A DNA stretch of 64,000 nucleotides, taken from assembly GCF_029094505.1 (NCBI RefSeq), contig NZ_CP119108.1, positions 2,294,001 to 2,358,000 on the forward strand, in the 5' to 3' direction. Made by a program: the position numbers and the translations under genes. Shown here in pieces: positions 28,366 to 36,204 of the stretch; position 1 is the stretch's first letter; each line of letters begins with the position of its first letter. Source of the stretch: Microbacterium horticulturae (lineage in GTDB: Bacteria > Actinomycetota > Actinomycetes > Actinomycetales > Microbacteriaceae). A model generated the notes under the pieces. It had not been told where the DNA came from and searched no databases. It was given only the letters and a program-made list of their open reading frames with translations.

Positions 28366-29145
28366 ATGGCCAAGCAGTCCATCTTCGGCCGGATCTCCAC
28401 GCTCGTGCGCGCGAACATCAACGCGATGCTGGATTCTGCCGAAGACCCCAAGAAGATGCTCGACCAGCTCGTGCGCGACTACACGAACAACATCGCCGAC
28501 GCGGAGTCGGCGATCGCCGAGACCATCGGCAACCTGCGGCTGCTCGAGCGCGACCACGAAGAGGACGTCCAGGCCGCGACAGAGTGGGGCAACAAGGCCC
28601 TCGCCGCCAGCAAGAAGGCCGACGAGCTGCGCGCGTCGGGAGACACCGCCGACGCCGACAAGTTCGACAACCTCGCCAAGGTCGCCCTGCAGCGGCAGAT
28701 CCAGTCCGAGAACGAGGCGAAGGCCGCCGAGCCGCAGCTCGCTGCGCAGAACGACGCGGTCGCCAAGCTCAAGGACGGCCTCAACGGCATGAAGGAGAAG
28801 CTGAACCAGCTCAAGGCCAAGTCGTCCGAGCTGATAGCACGGCAGAAGACCGCCGAGGCCCAGAACAAGGTCGCCGACGCCGTGAAGTCCATCGACGTCA
28901 TGGACCCGACGAGCGACCTCGGACGCTTCGAAGACAAGATCCGTCGCGAAGAGGCGCTTGCCCAGGGCAAGCAGGAGCTGGCCGCGTCGAGCCTGGACGC
29001 ACAGTTCAACTCGCTCGACGACATCGGCGAGCTCACCGAGGTCGATGCCCGGCTGGCCGCGCTGAAGTCCGGAAACAAGCCGGCCGTGGCCGCACCCGCC
29101 GCCGCCGCGGAGATCTCGTCGGCGCCGTACACGCCCGGTCAGTGA
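28366..29145 (+). CDS. pspA: PspA/IM30 family membrane-stress protein
   Basis: 259 aa, almost wholly alpha-helical. The amphipathic membrane-binding helix is N-terminal (MAKQSIFGRISTLVRANINA), followed by DPKKMLDQLVRDYTNNIADA and charged coiled coil to about residue 225. This is the ESCRT-III-like PspA/Vipp1 family, which stabilises the inner membrane under stress. The ATG is preceded by AGGAAGGA. It is downstream of the TPM-domain gene and probably co-transcribed. No PspF/PspBC homologue is nearby, as usual for Gram-positive bacteria. Confidence 0.93.
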   Translation: MAKQSIFGRISTLVRANINAMLDSAEDPKKMLDQLVRDYTNNIADAESAIAETIGNLRLLERDHEEDVQAATEWGNKALAASKKADELRASGDTADADKFDNLAKVALQRQIQSENEAKAAEPQLAAQNDAVAKLKDGLNGMKEKLNQLKAKSSELIARQKTAEAQNKVADAVKSIDVMDPTSDLGRFEDKIRREEALAQGKQELAASSLDAQFNSLDDIGELTEVDARLAALKSGNKPAVAAPAAAAEISSAPYTPGQ

Positions 29146-29226
29146 CAGGATGAGGGTGCCGCGGCCGCGTGACGCGCGCGGGCCGCGGCATCCCGCCGTC
29201 TCCGAGTGCGCGGCGTGGAGTGAGGA

Positions 29227-30042
29227 GTGTCGATGACCCGATTCATCATCGCGCCACAGTGGCAGGGGTCGGTGTCGTCGCGCGCCATGCTCCTCGTCGA
29301 CGGCGCGACCGCCATCGCCGGGGATCTCCCTCGTTCCGCCTGCACGCATGTGGAGGTGCCCCTCGAGGCCGGTGAGTCGCTCGGTACCGCCGTGCGTCGC
29401 CTCAGCGCCCTCCAGCACACCCGGCGCCTGCTCGACGAAGAGCTCGGCGCCTCCGATGAGCACGCTCTGGTCGTCGGCGGAGACTGCGGCGTCGCCGTCG
29501 CCGCGATCGCGCACGCTGCCGCGCGGCATCCCGACATCGTGGTCGTCTGGTGCGACGCCCACGGCGATCTGCACACACCCGAGTCGTCGCCCACCGGGGC
29601 CTTCGGCGGCATGGCGCTGCGCGCCGCTCTCGGCGAGGGCGAGCCGTCACTGACCGGACCGGGGCTGACCCCCGAACGCACGGTGCTCGTCGGCACCCGC
29701 GACCTCGAGACAGCCGAAGACGACTACCTCGCCGCCACCGGCATGCGACATCTCTTCGCCGAGAGCCTCGCCGACCCCGACGCGCTCGTGCAGGCTGTCG
29801 GAGATGCCGCGGCCGTGTACGTGCACATCGACCTCGACGTGCTCGACCCCACCGAGATGACCGGTGTGAACATGGCCGTGCCGTTCGGCGCGCACGCGGC
29901 CGAGCTGGTGACGGCGATCGGGCGCCTGCGCGCGCACGCGCCGCTCGTCGGCGCGTCGTTGACCGGCTTCGCCCCGGTGACCCCCGATGCCGCCGTCGAC
30001 GATCTGGGCACGATCCTGCGCCTGGTCGGAGCGCTCGCATGA
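29227..30042 (+). CDS. Arginase/agmatinase-family protein, metal ligand variant
   Basis: 271 aa ureohydrolase fold. Metal motifs are VWCDAHGDLHTP and HIDLDVLDP. The first motif, GGDHS in classical arginases, reads GGDCGV, with cysteine at the histidine ligand position. This variant also occurs in other actinobacterial 'arginase family' proteins, so the substrate (arginine, agmatine or another guanidine) cannot be assigned. The GTG start follows GAGTGAGGAG. It overlaps the next gene by four bases (ATGA). Confidence 0.85.
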   Translation: MSMTRFIIAPQWQGSVSSRAMLLVDGATAIAGDLPRSACTHVEVPLEAGESLGTAVRRLSALQHTRRLLDEELGASDEHALVVGGDCGVAVAAIAHAAARHPDIVVVWCDAHGDLHTPESSPTGAFGGMALRAALGEGEPSLTGPGLTPERTVLVGTRDLETAEDDYLAATGMRHLFAESLADPDALVQAVGDAAAVYVHIDLDVLDPTEMTGVNMAVPFGAHAAELVTAIGRLRAHAPLVGASLTGFAPVTPDAAVDDLGTILRLVGALA

Positions 30043-30491
30043 GCCCGATCCCTACGCCGCCCACCGGCTGGCGCGAGCGCGCCGACCGCGCCGTCGCCCG
30101 CGGCCGGAGGTGGGACCGGCTCATCCCCGCATTTCTGCTCGACTCACCGATCAGCCGCGCCGGCGCCTGGTACGGCACGGCGGTCGGCTGGATCTGGGGG
30201 TCGATCTGGAGCACGGGCCGCATCGAGCGGCACGGTGAGCTGTGGGTGTTCCAGGGGATGCCGCCGCGCACCTTCCGCCGGGGTGGCGTCTGCGTGGGCC
30301 GGTGCTTCCTCACCGGCGATGACACGCCCAGCGCGTCGGTGCTGCGCCACGAGGCCGTGCACGCGCGGCAATGGCAGCGCTACGGCATCCTCATGCCGTT
30401 CCTCTACCTGTTCGCCGGAACCGATCCCCTGCGCAACCGCTTCGAGATCGAAGCGGGGCTCGAAGACGGCAACTACGTGCCGCGCGCCTGA
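30039..30491 (+). CDS. Small HEXXH-motif protein of unknown function
   Basis: 150 aa. The motif RHEAVHARQWQRYG contains HEXXH, followed 20 to 25 residues later by NRFEIEAGLEDG, a plausible third zinc ligand as in gluzincin-like proteins. One hydrophobic patch is present (ILMPFLYLFAG). Homologues in this family of bacteria are sometimes labelled 'Fe-S oxidoreductase', but I see no cysteine cluster to support that. It is translationally coupled to the arginase-family gene. Metal-dependent peptidase-like activity is only a hypothesis. Confidence 0.7.
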   Translation: MSPIPTPPTGWRERADRAVARGRRWDRLIPAFLLDSPISRAGAWYGTAVGWIWGSIWSTGRIERHGELWVFQGMPPRTFRRGGVCVGRCFLTGDDTPSASVLRHEAVHARQWQRYGILMPFLYLFAGTDPLRNRFEIEAGLEDGNYVPRA

Positions 30492-30492
30492 T

Positions 30493-30545
30493 TCAGGCCA
30501 GGCCGTACTCGGCGGCCACGTGCAGCGTGGCGGCGTCGCGGCCGA
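30493..30545. repeat. Direct repeat of the SIP-like gene 3' end, copy 1
   Basis: 53 bases with one mismatch to 30825-30877. The repeat includes the SIP stop codon and the last 17 codons. Confidence 0.95.
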
Positions 30546-30586
30546 CCTGGCGCGTGCAGACATCGGTCCGAGGCGTGCGGTGTTCG

Positions 30587-30636
30587 GTCGTCACAGATGA
30601 CCATCTTCCGCACGAAAAGCGGTCATCTGTGACGAC
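30587..30636. repeat. Perfect 16-bp inverted repeat (hairpin 1)
   Basis: GTCGTCACAGATGACC (30587-30602) and its exact complement GGTCATCTGTGACGAC (30621-30636), with an 18-base loop and no T tract. Confidence 0.95.
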
Positions 30637-30656
30637 TGAATTCTTCGCCGCGATTT

Positions 30657-30710
30657 CAGTCGCCACGGATGACCAGTCTGCGGGGAAAAAGCGGTCATCT
30701 GTGACGACTG
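30657..30710. repeat. 18-bp inverted repeat (hairpin 2)
   Basis: Arms 30657-30674 and 30693-30710 pair over 18 positions with two wobble positions, around an 18-base loop. The right arm repeats that of hairpin 1. Confidence 0.93.
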
Positions 30711-30824
30711 AAGTGACGGCAGGATGCTGCAGCTCGGCGCGGGGCGGAGGTCAGCGCGGGGCGCGAGCCGGCGCGGGGCGCGGGGCGGCGCGGGCCGACT
30801 GCGTCGCCGGGCACGGAGCGGGAC

Positions 30825-31286
30825 TCAGGCCAGGCCGTACTCGGCGGGCACGTGCAGCGTGGCGGCGTCGCGGCCGAGGTGCTCACCCAGGTGGTCGACG
30901 ATGTCGGCCGTGCCGAGATAGCCGCCGAGCAGGAACACGCGCGTCCGGTCGTCGTCGGCGCACATCATCTCGTCGGCCCAGGCGTTCACCGCACGTGCCA
31001 ACGCCTCGCCGCGGTGACAGCTGCGTCCGGATCCGACACGGCCGGTGCGGCGCGAGCGGTCGAGCCATGACACCGTCATGCGCCCGGGCACGTCGAGCGC
31101 GCCGATCCACGAGGCGTCGGGCACCTCGACGAACACGCGGCCGGTCGCGCAGATCGGCAGTGTCGCCAGCAGCGCCTGCAGCTCGCCGAGCGAGGCTTCA
31201 TCGGCAGCGATCAGATGCTGCACGATGCCACGGCGCGCCACGCGGCGGGCGACGGCGCTCATCGGGGAGGTGGTTGTGGTGGCCAT
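30825..31286 (-). CDS. SIP-domain protein (siderophore-interacting-protein-like, stand-alone)
   Basis: 153 aa corresponding to the C-terminal NAD(P)H-binding half of siderophore-interacting proteins (LIAADEASLGELQALLATLP, RVFLLGGYLGTADIVDHL). The N-terminal FAD-binding barrel is absent, so it may be a regulator or reductase subunit rather than a full ferric-siderophore reductase. ATG 31286 has a GAAGGGGA site. The promoter -10 TACACT (31296-31301) and a palindrome resembling a DtxR/IdeR iron box lie just upstream, consistent with iron control. The last 17 codons are duplicated at 30493-30545. Confidence 0.82.
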   Translation of the reverse strand: MATTTTSPMSAVARRVARRGIVQHLIAADEASLGELQALLATLPICATGRVFVEVPDASWIGALDVPGRMTVSWLDRSRRTGRVGSGRSCHRGEALARAVNAWADEMMCADDDRTRVFLLGGYLGTADIVDHLGEHLGRDAATLHVPAEYGLA

Positions 31287-31295
31287 ATCCCCTTC

Positions 31296-31301
31296 AGTGT
31301 A
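31296..31301 (-). promoter_or_regulatory. -10 box for the SIP-like gene
   Basis: TACACT on the minus strand, nine bases before ATG 31286 and directly downstream of the iron-box palindrome. Confidence 0.45.
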
Positions 31302-31305
31302 ACCC

Positions 31306-31327
31306 AAGGATAGGCATGCCTAACCTT
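31306..31327 (-). promoter_or_regulatory. Probable DtxR/IdeR iron box
   Basis: A 22-base palindrome with half-sites AAGGTTAGGCA and TGCCTATCCTT (10 of 11 positions symmetric). It matches the AGGTTAGG...CCTAACCT character of DtxR/IdeR operators, though with a wider centre than the 19-bp consensus. It would overlap the -35 region and so repress when iron is replete. Confidence 0.6.
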
Positions 31328-31369
31328 CTCGCATCGAGTTCTCGGCGAGAGCGGTCGAAGAGGCGCAGA

Positions 31370-31834
31370 TCAGCCGCGCGGCGGGACCGGGTAACGGCCG
31401 GCGATCGCGATCCGGTTGAAGGAGTTGATCGAAACGAGGATCCAGCACAGCGCGACGTACTCCTTCTCGGAGAGCACTCCCCCGACTCGGTCGTACACCT
31501 CGTCGGGCACGCCGCCGTCGTGGATGAAGGTGAACACCTCGGTCAGTTCGAGCGCGGCCCGCTCACGATCGGTGAACACACCCGACTCGCGCCACGTGGC
31601 CAGCTGCATCACCAGATCCGCGTCCAGACCCGCTTCCGTCGCGCGGTCGACGTGCACGCGCACACAGTATGCGCAGCCGTTCAACTGTGAGGCGTGCAGC
31701 TGCACGATCTCGGCAAGGCGCGCATCGATGCCGGCCTCGTCGGCGATCTCCTTGACGGTCTTGGAGAACGCCTCCAGCGCCTTGTAGGCGGGCATGGCGG
31801 CGCGGGACAGGTGCACGCGAGGCTCGTCAGACAT
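31370..31834 (-). CDS. Carboxymuconolactone-decarboxylase/AhpD-family protein
   Basis: 154 aa all-helical protein with the CxxC redox motif in NGCAYCVRVHVDRA (about residue 54), the AhpD-type active site. Such proteins act as alkylhydroperoxidase-like or unassigned thiol oxidoreductases. A TAGGCT box exactly six bases before ATG 31834 indicates a leaderless message. Confidence 0.88.
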   Translation of the reverse strand: MSDEPRVHLSRAAMPAYKALEAFSKTVKEIADEAGIDARLAEIVQLHASQLNGCAYCVRVHVDRATEAGLDADLVMQLATWRESGVFTDRERAALELTEVFTFIHDGGVPDEVYDRVGGVLSEKEYVALCWILVSINSFNRIAIAGRYPVPPRG

Positions 31835-31840
31835 GGCGCC

Positions 31841-31846
31841 AGCCTA
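31841..31846 (-). promoter_or_regulatory. -10 box of a predicted leaderless promoter
   Basis: TAGGCT, six bases (GGCGCC), then ATG 31834 of the AhpD-like gene. Confidence 0.55.
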
Positions 31847-31865
31847 TCTGCGGGATGATGTCGGG

Positions 31866-32792
31866 GTGATCGATGATGATTTCGACGAGTTCGCCTTCCT
31901 TCCCGCACAGGCCGCCGAGAACGGCATCGACGGCGCGTTGCCGCGCGGCGAGCGGCTGAACCTCACGCTCGAAGACGGGCGCACCCTCTCCGCGCTGCGC
32001 TGGGCTCCGGCATCCACGCCCGATGCCGCTCCTCAGGTGACGTTCCTGCACGGAGCGGGATTGAACGCGCACACCTGGGACACGACGATCCTCGCGCTCG
32101 GCCTGCCGGCTCTGGCGATCGACCTGCCCGGTCACGGCGATTCGTCGTGGCGCGACGACGCCGCCTACGTCGCCCCTGTGCTGGCACCTGACGTCGCCAC
32201 GGCGCTGCGCGCGTGGACCGATGGCCCCCAGCTGCTGGTCGGGCAATCGCTCGGCGGTCTCGTGGCGGCGGCGGTCGCGGCATCCACCCCCGAACTCGTC
32301 CGCGAGCTGGTCGTCATCGACATCACGCCGGGCATCGACCCGGCCGGCAACGCGCAGCAGATCGCGCAGTTCTTCGCGGGTCCCACCAACTGGGCCAGCC
32401 GCGACGAGCTCGTGCAGCGGGCGCTGAGCTTCGGCCTGGGCGGCTCGCCCGCGGCCGCCGAACGCGGCGTGTTCCTCAACTCGCGCATGCGCCCCGACGG
32501 CCGCGTCGAGTGGAAGCACCACTTCGCGCACCTCGCCGCGATGATGGCCGCGCACCCCGAGGCGACGCCCGCCACCGCGGTGCTGGACGAGACGGGATGG
32601 GACGACCTCGCCGCCGTGACCGCGCCCATCACGCTCGTCCGCGGCGAGCACGGATTCGTGACGGATGCCGAGGCCGCCGACTTCGCCGCGCGCCTGCCGG
32701 CAGCGCGCCAGGCCGTGCTGACGGGGGGCCACAACCTGCAGGAGGACGCGCCGGTCGCCCTCGGGCGATTGCTCGCGCAGCACGGGGAATGA
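31866..32792 (+). CDS. Alpha/beta-fold hydrolase
   Basis: 308 aa. The oxyanion segment is VTFLHGAGLNAHTWD, followed by DLPGHGDSSW. The nucleophile elbow is VGQSLGGLVA, and there is a late histidine in LTGGHNLQEDAP. The fold and triad are clear and the substrate unknown. GTG 31866 (VIDDDFDEFAF) is the preferred start; the in-frame ATG 31833 would overlap the divergent AhpD-like start codon. Confidence 0.88.
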   Translation: MIDDDFDEFAFLPAQAAENGIDGALPRGERLNLTLEDGRTLSALRWAPASTPDAAPQVTFLHGAGLNAHTWDTTILALGLPALAIDLPGHGDSSWRDDAAYVAPVLAPDVATALRAWTDGPQLLVGQSLGGLVAAAVAASTPELVRELVVIDITPGIDPAGNAQQIAQFFAGPTNWASRDELVQRALSFGLGGSPAAAERGVFLNSRMRPDGRVEWKHHFAHLAAMMAAHPEATPATAVLDETGWDDLAAVTAPITLVRGEHGFVTDAEAADFAARLPAARQAVLTGGHNLQEDAPVALGRLLAQHGE

Positions 32793-32828
32793 CGGCGGGT
32801 CTGTGCTCTGTTTCACTACGCAGGCACC

Positions 32829-32861
32829 GTGTCGATCACAGCGACACCGGCGCTCTAGGCT
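32829..32861 (+). promoter_or_regulatory. Palindrome and -10 box upstream of the peptide ABC operon
   Basis: GTGTCG-N7-CGACAC (32829-32847) is followed by TAGGCT (32856-32861), 24 bases before ATG 32886. The palindrome overlaps the expected -35 position and could be an operator. Confidence 0.4.
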
Positions 32862-32885
32862 TATCCGGAGCCTGAAAGGAACCCC

Positions 32886-34394
32886 ATGCATCGTCGTACC
32901 CTCGCCGCCGCGACGGCCCTCGTCACCGTCGCTGCCCTCGCACTGACCGGTTGCACCGGTGGCGGGGCAGAGCCCACCACGGGCGCCGGCACGCCGAACC
33001 CCGACGCATCGGTCGCGATCCGATTGGTGCTCGAGCCGAGCAACCTCGACATCCGGCAGACGGCGGGTGCCGCACTCGACCAGATCCTCATGGACAACGT
33101 GTACCAGGGCCTGGTGCGCCGCACACCCGCGCAGAAGATCGAGCCGGAGCTGGCCAGCGCGTTCGAGAAGTCCGACGACGGGCTCACTTACACGTTCACC
33201 CTCCGCGAGGGGGTCACGTTCGCCGACGGTCAGAAGCTCACCCCCGCCGACGTGGTGTGGTCGCTCGAGCAGCACAAGAAGCAGTCCGGCTGGGCGGACG
33301 CCGACACGCTCTCGCGCGTGAAGTCGATCGAAGCGGACGGCCAGACCATCACGATCACGATGAGCGAGCCCGACTCGCAGTTGCTGTGGAACCTCTCCGG
33401 CCGCGCCGGGGTGATCCTCAAGAAGGGCGACAAGGTCGATTACAAGACCGAGGCCAACGGCACCGGACCGTTCGTCCTCGGCAGCTGGAAGCAGGGCGAC
33501 TCGATCACGTTCGAGCGCAACGACAAGTACTGGGGCGATGCGGCCAAGGTCAAAGAGGTCGTCTTCGACTACATCCCCGACAACCAGGCCGCCCTCAATG
33601 CCGCACAGGCCGGCGAGGTCGACGTGGTCACCGGGTTCGACGCGAACCTGACCGACCAGATCCAGGCGAACGGCGACTACAAGGTCGTGCTCGGCAAGTC
33701 GACCGACAAGGGCACGCTCGCGATGAACAGCACCAACAAGTGGCTGAAGGACAAGCGCGTGCGCCAGGCGATCCGCCAGGCCATCGACCACAAGGCCGTC
33801 ATCGAGGCGCTCGGCGCCGGCCAGACGCTGTTCGGGCCGATTCCCGAACTCGACCCGGGTTACGAAGACCTCTCATCGGTCGCGCCGTACGACCCGGCCG
33901 CCGCGAAGAAGCTCCTGAAGGAGGCGGGCGCCGAGGGCATCACCCTGAACCTCACCATCTACAACGGCTACGGCACGACGATCCCGCAGATCCTCGTCTC
34001 CGATCTGAACGCCGTGGGTATCACGCTGAAGGTCGACGCCGTCGAGTTCCCCACCTGGCTCAACGACGTGTACGTCAACAAGGACTACGAGCTGAGCTTC
34101 GTGCTGCACACCGAGGCGCGCGACTTCGAGAACTGGGCGAACCCCGACTACTACTTCACCTACGACAACCCGACAGTGCAGCAGCTGTACCAGGACTCCC
34201 GCAGCGCCACCAGCGACGACGAAGCCGCAGCCGACCTGAAGAAGGCCGCCCGCATCGTCTCCGAAGACATGGCCGCCGACTGGGTGTACAACGGCGCATC
34301 CGTCGTGGCCGTCGGCACTAACATCACCGGTATGCCGAAAGACAGCGTCAACGAGCGCCTGAACCTGTTCGAGATCGCCAAGAGCTCGCAGTGA
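32886..34394 (+). CDS. ABC transporter substrate-binding lipoprotein (SBP family 5)
   Basis: 502 aa. Lipoprotein signal peptide with lipobox LTGC (Cys23). The rest is a family 5 (DppA/OppA/NikA) fold: QILMDNVYQGLVRRTPAQKI, GLTYTFTLREGVTFADGQKL, TEANGTGPFVLGSWKQGD. Ligands of this family are peptides, nickel or opines; the sequence does not decide. It is the first gene of a five-gene operon whose genes overlap by four bases. Confidence 0.95.
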   Translation: MHRRTLAAATALVTVAALALTGCTGGGAEPTTGAGTPNPDASVAIRLVLEPSNLDIRQTAGAALDQILMDNVYQGLVRRTPAQKIEPELASAFEKSDDGLTYTFTLREGVTFADGQKLTPADVVWSLEQHKKQSGWADADTLSRVKSIEADGQTITITMSEPDSQLLWNLSGRAGVILKKGDKVDYKTEANGTGPFVLGSWKQGDSITFERNDKYWGDAAKVKEVVFDYIPDNQAALNAAQAGEVDVVTGFDANLTDQIQANGDYKVVLGKSTDKGTLAMNSTNKWLKDKRVRQAIRQAIDHKAVIEALGAGQTLFGPIPELDPGYEDLSSVAPYDPAAAKKLLKEAGAEGITLNLTIYNGYGTTIPQILVSDLNAVGITLKVDAVEFPTWLNDVYVNKDYELSFVLHTEARDFENWANPDYYFTYDNPTVQQLYQDSRSATSDDEAAADLKKAARIVSEDMAADWVYNGASVVAVGTNITGMPKDSVNERLNLFEIAKSSQ

Positions 34395-35341
34395 CGCGCT
34401 ACGCGCTGACGCGACTGGCCCTCCTGGTGGTGGGTCTGTTCGTCGCCAGCGTGCTGATCTTTCTGACCCTCCGGGTGCTGCCCGGCGACGTGGCGCAGCT
34501 GATCGCCGGCACGAACAGCACGCCGGAGCAGATCGCCGCGATCCGCGACGACCTGAACCTGGGCGCCCCGCTGCCGGCGCAGTATGCGGACTGGATCGGC
34601 GGAGTGCTGCGCGGCGACTTCGGCACCTCGCTGATCACCGGCAGCCCTGTGCTGGGCGAGCTGGCACAGAAGGCGCAGGTGACGATCCCCCTGGGGCTGA
34701 TGGCCATGGTGGTCGCGTTCGTCATCGCCGTCCCGCTCGGGGTGCTCTCGGCGATGCTGCGGGAGCGCGCCGGCGGCACCGCCATCAACGTTTCGTCGCA
34801 GGCGGTGGCCGCCGTCCCGGTCGTGTGGGCCGGGATGATGCTGGTCGTCGTGTTCGCGGTGTGGCTCGGCTGGCTTCCCGCCCAGGGCTTTCCCCGCGCA
34901 GGGTGGCACCAGCCCGCATACGCGTTGCGCGCCCTGCTGCTGCCGGCGATCACCATCGGCGTCGTCGAGGGGGCGATGCTGCTGCGCTTCGTGCGCAGCG
35001 CCACGCTTCAGGCTGTGGGCCAGGACTACGTCCGCACCGCGGCAGCCAAGGGCCTGACTCGCACGCAGGCGCTGATCCGCCACGGGCTGCCGAACATGGC
35101 GCTGTCGGTGATCACGGTGCTGGGGCTGCAAGTGGCGGGCATCATCGTGGGCGCGGTCGTCATCGAGCAGCTCTTCTCGCTGCCGGGAATCGGACGCATG
35201 CTCGTCACCGACGTCGGCAACCGCGACCTGGTGAAGGTGCAGGGCGAGCTTCTCGTGCTCACCGGCTTCGTGCTCATCGTCGGCTTCATCGTCGACCTCT
35301 TCCACCGGGTCATCGACCCCCGGCAGCGGGAGGCCGCATGA
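34391..35341 (+). CDS. Peptide/nickel-type ABC permease (DppB-like)
   Basis: 316 aa, about six membrane helices. The N-terminal DppB signature is RYALTRLALLVVGLFVASVLIFLTL (shortened here), with LPGDVAQLIAGTNSTPEQ. The cytoplasmic coupling (EAA) loop is DYVRTAAAKGLTRTQALIRH. Overlaps with the substrate-binding gene and the second permease imply coupled translation. Confidence 0.95.
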   Translation: MTRYALTRLALLVVGLFVASVLIFLTLRVLPGDVAQLIAGTNSTPEQIAAIRDDLNLGAPLPAQYADWIGGVLRGDFGTSLITGSPVLGELAQKAQVTIPLGLMAMVVAFVIAVPLGVLSAMLRERAGGTAINVSSQAVAAVPVVWAGMMLVVVFAVWLGWLPAQGFPRAGWHQPAYALRALLLPAITIGVVEGAMLLRFVRSATLQAVGQDYVRTAAAKGLTRTQALIRHGLPNMALSVITVLGLQVAGIIVGAVVIEQLFSLPGIGRMLVTDVGNRDLVKVQGELLVLTGFVLIVGFIVDLFHRVIDPRQREAA

Positions 35342-36204
35342 GCCGCGGGGCATGGCTGCGTCGCCTGTGGCGCCTGTCGACGGGCCGCTTCGGCATCGTG
35401 GTCGTGATCGTCATCGCCCTGACAGCGGCCGTCTCGCTGGTGTGGACCCCGTTCGATCCGCAGCACGTCGACATCGCCGCCCGCTGGCAGGGCCCCGGCT
35501 GGCCGCACGTGCTGGGCACGGACGGCTCGGGCCGCGACATCCTGAGTCTCGTCATGAGCGGTGCCCGCACTACGGTGTTCGTCGCGGTCGGATCGGCCGT
35601 GATCGCGGGGATCTTCGGCATCGCCCTCGCCTCGCTGGGGGCTCTCACCGCCCGCTGGGTGCGCGAGTCGGTGGCGGTGCTCGTCGACATCCTCATCGCA
35701 TTTCCGGTGCTGCTGATCGCGCTCATGATCTCGGCAATCTTCGGGCGGTCGCTCTGGGTCGTGATCTGGGCGGTCGGCATCGGCTTCAGCGTCAACATCG
35801 CCCGCGTCGCCCGGCCCGAACTGCGCCGCGTGCTGCACAGCGACTTCGTGCTGGCCGCGCGCGCGTCGGGGCTCACCCCGGCACAGAACCTGTACCGGCA
35901 CCTGCTGCCCAACATCGCGCCCGTGTTCATCGTTCAGCTGTCGTGGGGAATGGCCGTGGCCGTGCTCGCCGAGGCGGGCCTGTCGTACCTGGGCGTGGGC
36001 GCGTCGGTGACCGAGCCGAGCTGGGGGCTGCTGCTGGCCGAGCTGCAGCAGTTCCTCACGGTGCACCCGCTGTCGGTGCTGTGGCCGGGGCTGGCGATCA
36101 CGTTCACGGTGCTCGGGTTGAATCTGCTCGGCGACGCGCTGCGCGAAGCCACCGACCCGACCCTCAGCCGGCGTGAGAAGCACGAGCCGGTGGTGGTCGC
36201 ATGA
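35338..36204 (+). CDS. Peptide/nickel-type ABC permease (DppC-like)
   Basis: 288 aa. DppC hallmarks are HVLGTDGSGRDILSLVMSGA and the EAA loop DFVLAARASGLTPAQNLYRH, with EAGLSYLGVGASVTEPSWG near the C-terminus. There are about six helices. ATG 35338 overlaps the DppB-like stop by four bases. Confidence 0.95.
   Translation: MSRGAWLRRLWRLSTGRFGIVVVIVIALTAAVSLVWTPFDPQHVDIAARWQGPGWPHVLGTDGSGRDILSLVMSGARTTVFVAVGSAVIAGIFGIALASLGALTARWVRESVAVLVDILIAFPVLLIALMISAIFGRSLWVVIWAVGIGFSVNIARVARPELRRVLHSDFVLAARASGLTPAQNLYRHLLPNIAPVFIVQLSWGMAVAVLAEAGLSYLGVGASVTEPSWGLLLAELQQFLTVHPLSVLWPGLAITFTVLGLNLLGDALREATDPTLSRREKHEPVVVA

Larger units (their letters stand above)
30492..30824. other. Repeat-bearing spacer with two hairpins and a duplicated gene end
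   Basis: 333 bases with no gene. It begins with a near-copy of the 3' end of the adjacent SIP-like gene (30493-30545), continues with two long inverted repeats sharing the arm GGTCATCTGTGACGAC, and ends in G/C-rich low-complexity DNA. Confidence 0.8.
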
